Shown: positions 25,373 to 33,826 of the stretch, piece by piece
How positions within the stretch are numbered: position 1 is the stretch's first letter
Layout: every line of letters starts with the position of its first letter
Source: Halopiger aswanensis
GTDB taxonomy: Archaea > Halobacteriota > Halobacteria > Halobacteriales > Natrialbaceae
DNA: 64,000 nt
Reading direction: 5' to 3'
Assembly: GCF_003610195.1 (NCBI RefSeq)
Contig: NZ_RAPO01000002.1
Location: 496,001-560,000, forward strand
The notes under the pieces: generated by a model
The model's input: only the letters and a program-made list of their open reading frames with translations
What the model was told of the DNA's origin: nothing
The model's database searches: none
Program-made: the position numbers and the translations under genes

Positions 25373-26800
25373 TTAGAACGAGAGCATGCCCGCGTCGACG
25401 GCGAAGTACGTCGCGAAGTAGAGCACGAAGGCGATCGCGAGCGCCCACTGGCCGGGCGAGACGTCGTCGGCCTCACCCATGGCGGCTTTGACGACCGGGT
25501 AGCTCATGATCCCGGCGGCCAGCCCGTTCGAGATCGAAGCGGTCAGCGGCATGACGGTGATCGTCAGGCCGCCGGCGATCGCCCACGCGGGGTCCTGCCA
25601 GTCGATGTCGGCGACGCCCTGGAGCATGATGATCCCGACGACGACTAAGGCGAGGTAGGTCGCGTACTGGGGAATCGCGCTCATCAGCGGCACGGCGAGC
25701 AGCGACACCAGAAAAAGCAGTCCGACGACGAGCGCGGTGAAGCCGGTTCGCCCGCCTTCCTCGACGCCGGTCGAGGACTCGATGTAGGTCGTCACCGTCG
25801 AGGTGCCGATCATCGCGCCGACGGTGGTGCCGATCGCGTCGGCCATCAGCGGCTTCTCGATCTCGGGGAGGTCGCCGTTCTCGTCGAGGAAACCGCCGAT
25901 CTGAGAGACGCCGATGAGCGTCCCGGCGGTGTCGAAGAAGTCGACGAAGAAGAACGTGAAGACGACGAGGACGAAGACGAGCGGATCGTCGGTGATCTGT
26001 CCGAGTCCGTCGATGAAGCCGGCGATAAGCGGCGTGAAGTCGTACTGAACGCTCGCGATCAGATCGAGGATTCCGCCGCCGGTAATCTGTTGGTACGTGT
26101 TGCCGTCGACGAGCGTACCCGGTTCGGCGACGCCGGCGAGGGTGAGCACCCAGCCGGCGATCGCCGTGAGAACGATGCCGATAACGATCGCGCCGCGAAC
26201 GCCGCGAGCGTGCAGAACGAGCATCACGGCGAGGCCGACGACCGAGAGCGCCGCGACGGCGCTGGTTGCAACGTTCCCCATCGTGACGAGCGTCGCGGGA
26301 TCCGCGACGACGATCTGCATCTCCTGCAGCCCGAGGAAGAGCAGATAGACACCGATACCGGCTCCGACCGCGAACTTGACGGGTTCGGGGAAGAGTTCGA
26401 TGATGTACCGGCGGGCCCCGACCGCCGTCAGGATGATAAAGATGATCCCCTCGACGAAGACCGCCGCGAGCGCGACTTGCCACGGGACGCCGAGGCTGAG
26501 GACGACGGTGTAGGCGAAGAAGGCGTTTAGCCCCATGCCGGGCGCGAGGCCGAACGGCCTGTTCGCGTAGAACGCCATCACGGAAATGGCGACGACCGAC
26601 GAGAGGATCGTCGCCACGGCAACCATCTGGAAGATTTCGGGTTGTTCGTAGCCGTCGATCTGGATCGCCTCGCTCAGGATCGCCGGGTTGACGACGATGA
26701 TGTACGACATCGCCAGAAAGGTCGTAATCCCCGCGATCAGTTCGGTCTCGAGGTCGGTATCGTGTTCATCGAAGCCGAAGTACCGGTCGATAGCCCCCAT
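25373..26800 (-). CDS. NCS2 family purine permease (AzgA-like)
   Basis: A 475-residue permease of the AzgA-like guanine/hypoxanthine branch of NCS2. The N-terminus TELIAGITTFLAMSYIIVVNP is nearly diagnostic, as are GLAPGMGLNAFFAYTVV and the TSTVTTYIESSTGVEEGGRTG segment, which forms the substrate site. It imports a purine base with protons. Length matches the family. Its gene stands alone, with a 112-base gap to the glutaredoxin gene; purF, a purine-synthesis gene, lies 20 kb away. Confidence 0.9.
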   Translation of the reverse strand: MGAIDRYFGFDEHDTDLETELIAGITTFLAMSYIIVVNPAILSEAIQIDGYEQPEIFQMVAVATILSSVVAISVMAFYANRPFGLAPGMGLNAFFAYTVVLSLGVPWQVALAAVFVEGIIFIILTAVGARRYIIELFPEPVKFAVGAGIGVYLLFLGLQEMQIVVADPATLVTMGNVATSAVAALSVVGLAVMLVLHARGVRGAIVIGIVLTAIAGWVLTLAGVAEPGTLVDGNTYQQITGGGILDLIASVQYDFTPLIAGFIDGLGQITDDPLVFVLVVFTFFFVDFFDTAGTLIGVSQIGGFLDENGDLPEIEKPLMADAIGTTVGAMIGTSTVTTYIESSTGVEEGGRTGFTALVVGLLFLVSLLAVPLMSAIPQYATYLALVVVGIIMLQGVADIDWQDPAWAIAGGLTITVMPLTASISNGLAAGIMSYPVVKAAMGEADDVSPGQWALAIAFVLYFATYFAVDAGMLSF

Positions 26801-27016
26801 GTTGGATGCTCGAGCATAGAAACACGGGTTAGTTAAAGGTTCTTGTCCGCGATGGCGCCAAAATTATGCACATCAATGTATAATCAGGACGAACGGAGCC
26901 TTGATCGCGACTCGAACTCGACCGGTGCTCGCGGGGTCGAATCGTCGCTGCTGGGGACATCGACTCCGTGCCGGCCGGACGAACGTATTTCACGCCGGAG
27001 CGCGTACCGTGGTACC

Positions 27017-27676
27017 ATGAGGTTTGTCATCGTGGGATACGGGCGGGTCGGCTCGCGAACGGCGACCATCCTGGCAGAGGAGGGCCACGACCTCGTCGTC
27101 GTCGACAACGATGTCGATCGGACCGACCGCGCCGCCGAGGACGGGTTCGAGACGGTCCTCGGCGACGGTGCGGACGAGGAGACCCTGCTCGAGGCCGGTA
27201 TCGACGAGGCCGACGCCATCGGCGCGTTCACGCCGGATCTCAACGTCAACTTCGCAGCCTGCATGGTCGGGAAACACCACGGCTGTCGGACGGTCCTGCG
27301 GATCGACGAGGACTACCGCGAGGACATCTACGAGAAGTACGCCGAGGACGTCGACGAGATCATCTATCCCGAGCGGCTGGGCGCAGCGGGTGCCAAGACC
27401 GCCATGCTCGGGGGCGACTTCAACGTCGTCGCCGACCTCGCGACGAACCTGCAGCTGACCGTCCTCGAGATCGGCGCGGACTCGCCGGCCGTCGGCAAGC
27501 GCGTGAGCGAACTCGACCTCCCCGCGTCGGCCCGGGTGTACGCCCATGGTCGCGAGCGCGAGTCGCTGACGATTCCGCTACCGGGCACCGAGCTCGAGGC
27601 GGGCGACGAGGTAGCGCTGATCGTCGAGACGGATCACGCCGAGGAGGTCCGGTCGGCGTTGGCAGCGAGCACCTGA
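27017..27676 (+). CDS. TrkA-type potassium channel/uptake regulatory protein
   Basis: A 220-residue (minus stop) cytoplasmic protein with a TrkA-N (RCK) domain: GYGRVG Rossmann loop at residues 7-12, the acidic VVDNDVDR strand end that binds the NAD(H) ribose, and a TrkA-C domain at about 130-215 (VGKRVSELDLPASARVY...TELEAGDEVALIVE). It gates a K+ channel or Trk transporter through nucleotide binding. No TrkH/channel subunit is encoded next to it, so its partner lies elsewhere. ATG 27017 is the first codon of the Rossmann strand; the longer frame to 26843 has no family similarity. Confidence 0.88.
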   Translation: MRFVIVGYGRVGSRTATILAEEGHDLVVVDNDVDRTDRAAEDGFETVLGDGADEETLLEAGIDEADAIGAFTPDLNVNFAACMVGKHHGCRTVLRIDEDYREDIYEKYAEDVDEIIYPERLGAAGAKTAMLGGDFNVVADLATNLQLTVLEIGADSPAVGKRVSELDLPASARVYAHGRERESLTIPLPGTELEAGDEVALIVETDHAEEVRSALAAST

Positions 27677-27978
27677 TCCTGCACGGCGACAGTCGTATCA
27701 CGCTGTTCACGCTGATTTTCGGCCGGTGACTGCGTCGCTCGAGGAGCGGCGAAAAACGGGAAAGGGAGCAGGATGTCTCGAGGCGCGCTCGGAGTGTGGG
27801 GTGGGGTGAGTGCGTGAGTGTGAGTGAGGGATGGGGGTGGAGTCGAACTCCGACTGTCGCGCGCCAGGTGTATCCTTGGCGGGGACCAGCATAAAATCCC
27901 GTCAGACGACTGACTGACGGAAGTCAGACGGTGTGACGAACGTCGGACAAGCCCCTCGAAACCGCCGTCAGCGTCGTG
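27677..27978. other. convergent intergenic region: G-rich tract and possible small RNA
   Basis: These 302 bases separate the trkA-like and methyltransferase genes, which converge here. The + strand has a G/T-rich tract (27792-27840) with four runs of 3-5 G, including GGGG at 27798-27801 and 27803-27806 and GGGGG at 27833-27837, between GTGAG repeats. On the minus strand, a TATA-like GATTTTAT (27891-27898) precedes the hairpin-forming CGCCAAGG/CCTGGCG (around 27861-27880) and GGAGT-TCG-ACTCC (27839-27851). GTCAGACG is repeated at 27901-27908 and 27923-27930. No ORF with support was found. Confidence 0.35.
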
Positions 27979-29061
27979 CTACTCGTCGTCGACGCGGAAG
28001 ACGAGGACGTTCTGGTGGACCATCGACGGGACGAACGAGAACGGGTAGCCGTAGACGTGCAGGTCCTTCGTCGGATCGTACCAGATCAGGTTCGCCGCGA
28101 GCGTCAGCGGCGCCGAGGACTCGAGGGCCCGCGCGAGGTCGGCCGAGAGGAACTCGTAGGACTGGTCGCGGTACATGTCGCCGATGAAGACGACGACGTG
28201 GCCCTCGGGGTCGACGGCGTCGGCGAAGCGGTCGAACTTGGCGGCCATGTCGGCGAGCCACTCGTCTTTGGTCTGGGTTGCGTCATCGTCGTCCGTCCCG
28301 GCGTCCTCGATGCCGTCTCCCTCGCTTTCGTCGGTGCCCTCGTCGCCGTCGAACGACCCCAACTTGCTCTCGCGGATCGCCCGCTCGTTGCGCGTCTGCT
28401 CGAGTTCGTCCATGTGCCAGTAGGGGACGTCGGTCAGCAGGAGGTCGACGGAGTCGTCGGGGATCTCCTCGATCAGGTCGGCGCAGTCGCCGTGGCGCAT
28501 GTCCTGAAGTTCGAGGGGTGGCTCGCCCCGGTCGCGGCGCTCCTCGTTTTCGCGTGCCACGACCTCTTCGTAGATCTCTACCCAGCGTTCTGTGCGCTCG
28601 AAGCCGATGGCCTCGCGCAGGCCGGTCCCCTCGTGTTCGCAGAAACTTGCGCCCAGGAGGGTGCCACCGACGCCCGCAAAGGGGTCCAGCACGGTGTCGC
28701 CGGCCTTGCTGAACCGGCCGATCAGTTCCGCACAGAGCCGCGGTGGTTTCTGCCCGCCGTGCTCGCTGCGCAGGTCGTGCTGGACGTCGGGCGGGTAGCC
28801 CTCGGCGATCACCGACTTGGTCGCGTACTTCCACTCCTTGCCGGTGAGGTCGTTGAGCCGATTGCGCTCGTCGTAGATACCTCGTCCCTCGACGTAGCGC
28901 TGGTGGTCCGCCAACTCGTCGGTATCGACGAGCTCGCCGTCCTCCACGGGGAGTGACTCGTCGCGCGCCCGCTCGGCGTCGAACTCGCCGTTATCGTCCG
29001 TGAACAGCCGGCTCTGGCGGTGGCGACCGTCGTCGCCATCGCTGTCCCCGTCGGTCGTCAT
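27979..29061 (-). CDS. orphan site-specific DNA methyltransferase-like protein
   Basis: A 360-residue (ORF starting MTTDGDSDG) methyltransferase of the N4/N6 aminomethyltransferase class. The AdoMet-binding motif DPFAGVGG is at 126-133, preceded by the KPPRLCAELI motif-X segment. The catalytic segment is TDVPYWHM (D211-Y214), where the usual DPPY/SPPY has Val in the second position. The C-terminus WYDPTKDLHVYGYP...VHQNVLVFR is like the target-recognition side. A long acidic insert (about 224-268) follows the catalytic motif. Motif order is X-I-IV, unlike classical beta-class enzymes. No restriction gene is near, so it is an orphan; RNA as a substrate cannot be excluded. Confidence 0.78.
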   Translation of the reverse strand: MTTDGDSDGDDGRHRQSRLFTDDNGEFDAERARDESLPVEDGELVDTDELADHQRYVEGRGIYDERNRLNDLTGKEWKYATKSVIAEGYPPDVQHDLRSEHGGQKPPRLCAELIGRFSKAGDTVLDPFAGVGGTLLGASFCEHEGTGLREAIGFERTERWVEIYEEVVARENEERRDRGEPPLELQDMRHGDCADLIEEIPDDSVDLLLTDVPYWHMDELEQTRNERAIRESKLGSFDGDEGTDESEGDGIEDAGTDDDDATQTKDEWLADMAAKFDRFADAVDPEGHVVVFIGDMYRDQSYEFLSADLARALESSAPLTLAANLIWYDPTKDLHVYGYPFSFVPSMVHQNVLVFRVDDE

Positions 29062-29161
29062 ATGCTGCGAGTGACCGCGCGACCCCCATAAAGGTGCGTC
29101 GCTCGAGGTCGACGATACCACTCGAGCGCGACGGCCGACGAAAAGATAGCCGCGAACTGTC

Positions 29162-29434
29162 TTAGCCCGTGTAGGAACTCTCGCCGACGACCTCGAGGAA
29201 CTCGCCGCGGCCGCGTGCGGCGACATCGTCGAAGTCGGTCACGCGAACGCGGACGCGCTTCTCGACGGTTTCCGGCCCGGCACCCTCGATGATCAGGTGC
29301 GTGTCGCCGATGTAGGCGTGACCCTCGTCGCTGTTCGATTCGGCGACGAAAATCTCGATTTCGTCGCCTTCCTCGAGCGCGGGTCTGGAGCTGCGGAACC
29401 GCCAGCCGCGGAGGTACTTGCCGAAGAGGCTCAT
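29162..29434 (-). CDS. TRAM-domain-like small protein
   Basis: A 90-residue protein. After a basic N-terminal peptide (FGKYLRGWRFRSSRP) the remainder is a beta-barrel-like pattern (GDEIEIFVAESNSDEGHAYIGDTHL ... KRVRVRVTDFD ... GRGEFLEVV). This matches the spacing of TRAM domains, small RNA-binding OB-like folds that are common as stand-alone proteins in haloarchaea. Its start codon overlaps the stop codon of the NhaC gene (ATG at 29434-29432, TGA at 29433-29431), which implies translational coupling. It follows as the second gene of that operon. Confidence 0.72.
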   Translation of the reverse strand: MSLFGKYLRGWRFRSSRPALEEGDEIEIFVAESNSDEGHAYIGDTHLIIEGAGPETVEKRVRVRVTDFDDVAARGRGEFLEVVGESSYTG

Positions 29435-31002
29435 ACGCGGGCCACCTCCTCGCTCTCGCGGTCGATAACGTACTCGCGGCCGAAGCCGGTCACCGCCGCG
29501 ATGATGAACACTGCCACGAGCAGCCACCCCTGGAAGACGAACGGCACCACGTCGATCGGGGTGACGAGCATCCCCTGCTCGAACCACTCGTACTGTCCGG
29601 GGAGGTCCTGCATCGCCGTGTAGCCGGCGAGCACGCCGCCCGACCACGGGAAGATGTACCCCAGCGCGGCGGTCTGGCCGTCCAGAATGTTCGCGCGGCG
29701 GTACCCGTTCAGGTTGAACCGCTCGCCGATCTTCGAAATGTACGGGCCGATCGCGACCTCGGCGGCCGTGTTGATGGTGATGATCGCGTTGATCAACGCG
29801 GCGGAGCCGACCATCGTGAGTTCGGCGTTGCGGACGTTCGTCGCGAGGTTCTCGAGCGACCAGTCCAGAATCGCGTCGAACGCGCCGCCGCGGATCATGA
29901 TCTGGGCCGCGCCGATGATAAACAGGACGAGGATCGATAGCTCGAGGAACCCGGAGACGCCGTTCATCATGCTGCCGGTGACGCCGACCGCGTCCGGCTC
30001 GGTGACGACCGTGACGATCGGCAGTCCGGCGAGCGGTTCCGCCAGCGGTGCGTCGGGAGGCGCCTGAAACAGGAGGATATCCGACAGGCTCGTCAGGCCG
30101 AAGACGAGGTTGAACGCGATCGCGACGACGATCCCCCACGAGATCGCCTCGACGATGTGGCGGCCGGCGACCGCCGCGCCGATCACGACGAGCATCGAGA
30201 TGAGGTGGACGAGGCCGATCGGTCGGCTCTCGGCGGCCAGCAGTTGTCTGGCCTGCTCGCCGAGTTCGAGGCCGGCCATCGCCTGGCCGGCGACGACGTA
30301 GCCGACGAACGCGACGGCAGCGGCGATGATCACGTACTTGAACCGCGAAGCCACGACGCCGCCGATGTCGGCGTCCTGCGTGACTGCGCTGACGATCGTC
30401 GTGTCGCTGACGGGCGCGAGGTTGTCGCCGAAGATCGCGCCCGAGAGGATCGCGCCGAACATGAGGACGGGATTCGCGCCGAGCAACACGCCGGCGGGGA
30501 AGAAGAGGCCGACGAACGCGACCGTCGCGCCGTAGCCGGTCCCGATCCCGGTCGTAAACAGCGCCGCGAGAACGAACGTGATCGCGGGGAACAGGGACGC
30601 CCCGACGCCGGCAGCGTCGGCGAACCAGACGAGGCCGTCGACGAAGCCGCCGTCCTGGAGCAGTTCGGCGAAGATGCCGGCCCAGATCCAGGCGACGATC
30701 GCCGTCACCGCGACGGGTTGTGTCATCCCTTCGAAGATGGTGTTCGCGTACGTTTTCCAGTCCCCGCGGACGAAGAACATCCCGAGGATGAGCCCGATCA
30801 AGATGCCGACGATCAACCCACCGGTATCCGAGATTCGCCAGAGGGCGGTCTGGGTGATCGCCCACACGATGAACACGGCGATCGGGAGCGCGCTCATCCC
30901 GCGACCACCGTAGAACGTTATCCGCGGTTCGTCGTCGTTCGGGCCCTCCGCGAGCGTCTCCGTCGGATCGTCGCCCGGCGGCCCGTCGCTCGTTGCACTC
31001 AT
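29431..31002 (-). CDS. NhaC-family Na+/H+ antiporter, copy 2
   Basis: A 523-residue secondary transporter. The N-terminal 40 residues are acidic and cytoplasmic. The conserved elements are GDNLAPVSDTTIVSAVTQDADIG and GGLIVGILIGLILGMFFV, together with a late LINAIITINTAAEVAIGPY segment, within about a dozen hydrophobic segments. It should exchange Na+ (or malate/lactate with Na+) for H+. The ATG at 31002 was preferred over 31023 because it leaves no extra non-conserved residues. It is the first gene of a two-gene operon with the TRAM-like gene. Confidence 0.85.
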   Translation of the reverse strand: MSATSDGPPGDDPTETLAEGPNDDEPRITFYGGRGMSALPIAVFIVWAITQTALWRISDTGGLIVGILIGLILGMFFVRGDWKTYANTIFEGMTQPVAVTAIVAWIWAGIFAELLQDGGFVDGLVWFADAAGVGASLFPAITFVLAALFTTGIGTGYGATVAFVGLFFPAGVLLGANPVLMFGAILSGAIFGDNLAPVSDTTIVSAVTQDADIGGVVASRFKYVIIAAAVAFVGYVVAGQAMAGLELGEQARQLLAAESRPIGLVHLISMLVVIGAAVAGRHIVEAISWGIVVAIAFNLVFGLTSLSDILLFQAPPDAPLAEPLAGLPIVTVVTEPDAVGVTGSMMNGVSGFLELSILVLFIIGAAQIMIRGGAFDAILDWSLENLATNVRNAELTMVGSAALINAIITINTAAEVAIGPYISKIGERFNLNGYRRANILDGQTAALGYIFPWSGGVLAGYTAMQDLPGQYEWFEQGMLVTPIDVVPFVFQGWLLVAVFIIAAVTGFGREYVIDRESEEVARV

Positions 31003-31197
31003 AGTCAGATCCAATATCAACAAACTGAACAGCGATTAATAAACGTTTTCGACATCGTTGCGAGTCGTTCGTTCGATTCCGAAGAAACGTGATGCTGACG
31101 CGAAGATTGTGGTCCGATATCACCGTCCAAACGCGTGCGGACGAATCGACCAGCTATTTTCAGCGCGGCCCGCGAACGACGAGGCGAGCGATCGACG

Positions 31198-32199
31198 ATG
31201 GAACCGGCAGTACTCCTCGACGCGGTTGGAATCGTCGTCGGCGTCCTCGCGCTGTGGCTCGGCGCGCGCTGGCTCGTGGACGCGGCGTCGACCCTCGCGG
31301 CCGGCGTCGGCGTCTCGCCGCTCGTGATCGGTCTCACGGTCGTCGCCTTCGGCACCTCCGCCCCCGAAGTCGCCGTCTCCGCGGGCGCGGCGCTCGCGGG
31401 ACGCGGCGACGTGGCGGTCGGAAACGTCGTCGGCTCGAACGGGTTCAACGTCGCGATCATCCTCGGCATCGTCGCCGTGCTCGCCCCCTTCCGCGTCACC
31501 GACGCGTTGCTCCGGCGGGACGCGGTCGCCATGGGCGCGGCGACGGGAATCGGAATCGGCGCGCTCGTCGATCTCCGCGTGACGACGCTCGAGGGGGCCG
31601 TTCTCGTCGCCCTGCTCGTCGCGTACCTTCTGGCGCTGTGGGCCTCGGCTCGCGGCGGGACCGAGACGCCGTCGGCGTCCGGGGACGGCAGCGAACGAAC
31701 CGATGGCGACGAACGCGGGGTTCTCGAGTCCTCGACGACGGCGGCCGATCGTCTCGACCGCCTCCGGAACGCCGCGCGCCTGCTGGTCGGACTGGGGATC
31801 GTCGCCTTGGGCGGCCGTCTGCTGGTGTCGTCGGCGACCGCGCTCGCGCTCGACGCGGGCGTCTCGGAGTGGTTCGTCGGGGTGACGATCGTCGCCGCGG
31901 GGACGTCGCTCCCGGAACTCGTCACGGCCGTCGTGGCCACTCGGCGGGGCGACGTGGCGATCGCCGCGGGCAACGTCGTCGGCTCGAACGTCTTCAACGT
32001 CCTCGGGGTGCTCGGAATCGCCGCGCTCGTCCGCCCGCTATCGGTCGACGGCGCCGCACTCGCCGGTCTGCTGTGGGTCGGTGTGCTGACGCTCGGCGCG
32101 ACGGTTCTGCTCGCGACCGGCCGTCGGGTCACCCGCCTCGAGGGCCTCGTCCTCCTCGCGGCGGGGACCGGCTACTGGATCGTGACCGCGCTCGGCTGA
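31198..32199 (+). CDS. sodium/calcium exchanger family protein (CaCA), copy 2
   Basis: A 333-residue CaCA-superfamily membrane protein with two inverted repeats. The alpha-1 region is TVVAFGTSAPEVAVSAGAAL followed by GNVVGSNGFNVAIILG. The alpha-2 region is TIVAAGTSLPELVTAVVATR followed by GNVVGSNVFNVLGVLG. The ligand glutamates are kept in both (SAPE, SLPE). A hydrophilic acidic loop (about 155-185) joins the halves. It exports Ca2+ or K+ against Na+. The start at 31198 is the codon directly before helix 1. It is only weakly similar to the copy at 6440. Confidence 0.87.
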   Translation: MEPAVLLDAVGIVVGVLALWLGARWLVDAASTLAAGVGVSPLVIGLTVVAFGTSAPEVAVSAGAALAGRGDVAVGNVVGSNGFNVAIILGIVAVLAPFRVTDALLRRDAVAMGAATGIGIGALVDLRVTTLEGAVLVALLVAYLLALWASARGGTETPSASGDGSERTDGDERGVLESSTTAADRLDRLRNAARLLVGLGIVALGGRLLVSSATALALDAGVSEWFVGVTIVAAGTSLPELVTAVVATRRGDVAIAAGNVVGSNVFNVLGVLGIAALVRPLSVDGAALAGLLWVGVLTLGATVLLATGRRVTRLEGLVLLAAGTGYWIVTALG

Positions 32200-32278
32200 C
32201 CGGATCGCGAGCGCAACGCCGGCCCGGTGACACGAGGGTTAGCGAGCGCCTTTGTACTCGCCGCGGCTAGACGTGGCC

Positions 32279-33286
32279 ATGAACATGCTCGTCGACGGCG
32301 AGTGGCGAACGGACGCCTACGAAACGACAAACGAGGAGGGCGCCTTCGAGCGCCAGGAGACGACGTTCCGCGACCGGATCGAGGACGATCCCGACGCGCG
32401 ATTCCAGCCCGAGGCGGGCCGGTACCACCTCTACGTCTCGTACGCCTGCCCGTGGGCTCACCGGACGCTCGTCACGCGGGCGCTGAAGGGGCTCGAGGAC
32501 GCGATTTCGGTCTCGGTGGTCGACCCCTACCGCGACGAGGACGGCTGGCAGTTCACGCCCGAGAAGGAGGGCTGCACGGTCGATCACGTCCACGATGCGG
32601 ACTACCTCCGCGAGTTGTACGTGAAGGCGGATCCTGACGCCACCTGCCGCGTAACGGTGCCGGTGCTGTGGGACAAGGAGAAGGACACCATCGTTAACAA
32701 CGAGTCCAAGGAGATCATGCGGATGCTCGACACCGAGTTCGACGAGTACGCGCAGCGGGACGTCGACCTCTATCCGGAGGGCTACCAGGACGAAGTCGAC
32801 CGGATCATCGACGAGATCTACGAGCCGATCAACAACGGCGTCTACCGCGCCGGTTTCGCGACCGATCAGGGCCCGTACGACGAGGCCGTCGACGACCTGT
32901 TCGCCGCGCTGGACCACTGGGACGAGGTCCTCGCCGACCAGCGCTACCTCGCCGGCGACCGACTGACCGAAGCGGACATCGCGATGTTCACGACGCTCGT
33001 TCGCTTCGATAACGTCTACCACACGCACTTCATGTGTAACGTCCAGTACATCCGCGAGTACGACAACCTCTGGCCGTACCTCCGGGACCTCTACCAGACC
33101 CCAGGGGTCGCCGAGACGGTGAACATGGACCACATCAAGGAACACTACTACACGACCCACCCGGACGTCAATCCGCACCGGATCGTCGCCCGCGGGCCCG
33201 ACCTGGACTTCGAGAAACCCCACGACCGCGGCGCCCTACCGAGCGAGCAGCCGGCGGACCTCGCCGCGCCGACGACGGACGACTGA
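32279..33286 (+). CDS. glutathionyl-hydroquinone reductase-like GST (Xi class)
   Basis: A 335-residue cytoplasmic enzyme of the ECM4/YqjG type. The active-site motif is SYACPWAHR (C57), which distinguishes the Cys-dependent Xi-class GSTs from Ser/Tyr GSTs. Typical family segments follow: PVLWDKEKDTIVNNESKEI for thiol-peptide binding, and a helical C-terminal domain with FVTTLVRFD-like and NLWPYLRDLYQTPGVAETV. It reduces thiol conjugates of quinones. Haloarchaea use gamma-glutamylcysteine rather than glutathione, so this is the likely thiol. ATG 32279 or 32285 are both possible starts. Confidence 0.87.
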   Translation: MNMLVDGEWRTDAYETTNEEGAFERQETTFRDRIEDDPDARFQPEAGRYHLYVSYACPWAHRTLVTRALKGLEDAISVSVVDPYRDEDGWQFTPEKEGCTVDHVHDADYLRELYVKADPDATCRVTVPVLWDKEKDTIVNNESKEIMRMLDTEFDEYAQRDVDLYPEGYQDEVDRIIDEIYEPINNGVYRAGFATDQGPYDEAVDDLFAALDHWDEVLADQRYLAGDRLTEADIAMFTTLVRFDNVYHTHFMCNVQYIREYDNLWPYLRDLYQTPGVAETVNMDHIKEHYYTTHPDVNPHRIVARGPDLDFEKPHDRGALPSEQPADLAAPTTDD

Positions 33287-33430
33287 GAAGACGGTCGTAG
33301 TCGCCGGCGGAACACGACGGGAAACCGAACCCGTCGTTCCGGCGAACCGCTCGAGACCGAGGACGACGCCACAAGTCGAAACGCCCCGTCGAAAAAGACG
33401 ACGAAGACGGAAGAAACGAAAATCGACGCG

Positions 33431-33727
33431 TTACGCTTCGGCTTCCGCCTCGGCTTCGTCCTCGCCGGCGTCCTCGGTCTCGAGCTCCTCCTCGACTTCG
33501 TCGGCGGCACCGGCCCGCGGACGGCGGCCGCGCTCGTTGCGCCAGCTTTCGTAGCGCGATTCGACCGGTTCCTCGGCGACGAACGCGCGCCAGAGCACCC
33601 ACGCCACGACGATGATCGGGAGCACCGGCAGCATGATAACGACGAGAAGCGCCGCCATCACGTACCCGAACGCCGACATCTGGATGTTCGGGACGTAGCC
33701 CGTCGACTCGCCCACCTTCGTTGACAT
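33431..33727 (-). CDS. small single-pass membrane protein (unknown)
   Basis: A 98-residue protein with a polar N-terminus, one long hydrophobic region (MAALLVVIMLPVLPIIVVAW, residues 24-43) and an acidic Glu/Ala-rich tail (residues 70-98, with repeated EAEAEA). It resembles small conserved haloarchaeal membrane proteins of the DUF7535 type, but this is only a remembered similarity. Topology is probably N-out or N-in single pass with the charged tail in the cytoplasm. Function is unknown. Confidence 0.6.
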   Translation of the reverse strand: MSTKVGESTGYVPNIQMSAFGYVMAALLVVIMLPVLPIIVVAWVLWRAFVAEEPVESRYESWRNERGRRPRAGAADEVEEELETEDAGEDEAEAEAEA

Positions 33728-33826
33728 ACCCGAGGGTACGAACGTCCCGATATTCGGTCTTTCGATCCCTCGAGGGCCGGCGGTGCCGACGGACGCCGTG
33801 CCAGCGCTTCGACGGCCGGCGCGCGA

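Noticed and set aside
27830-27900. Possible tRNA on the minus strand (T-arm-like GAGTTCGACTCC)
   Set aside because: The hairpin is a plain 5-bp stem with a 3-base loop. No acceptor, anticodon or D arm can be paired with it.
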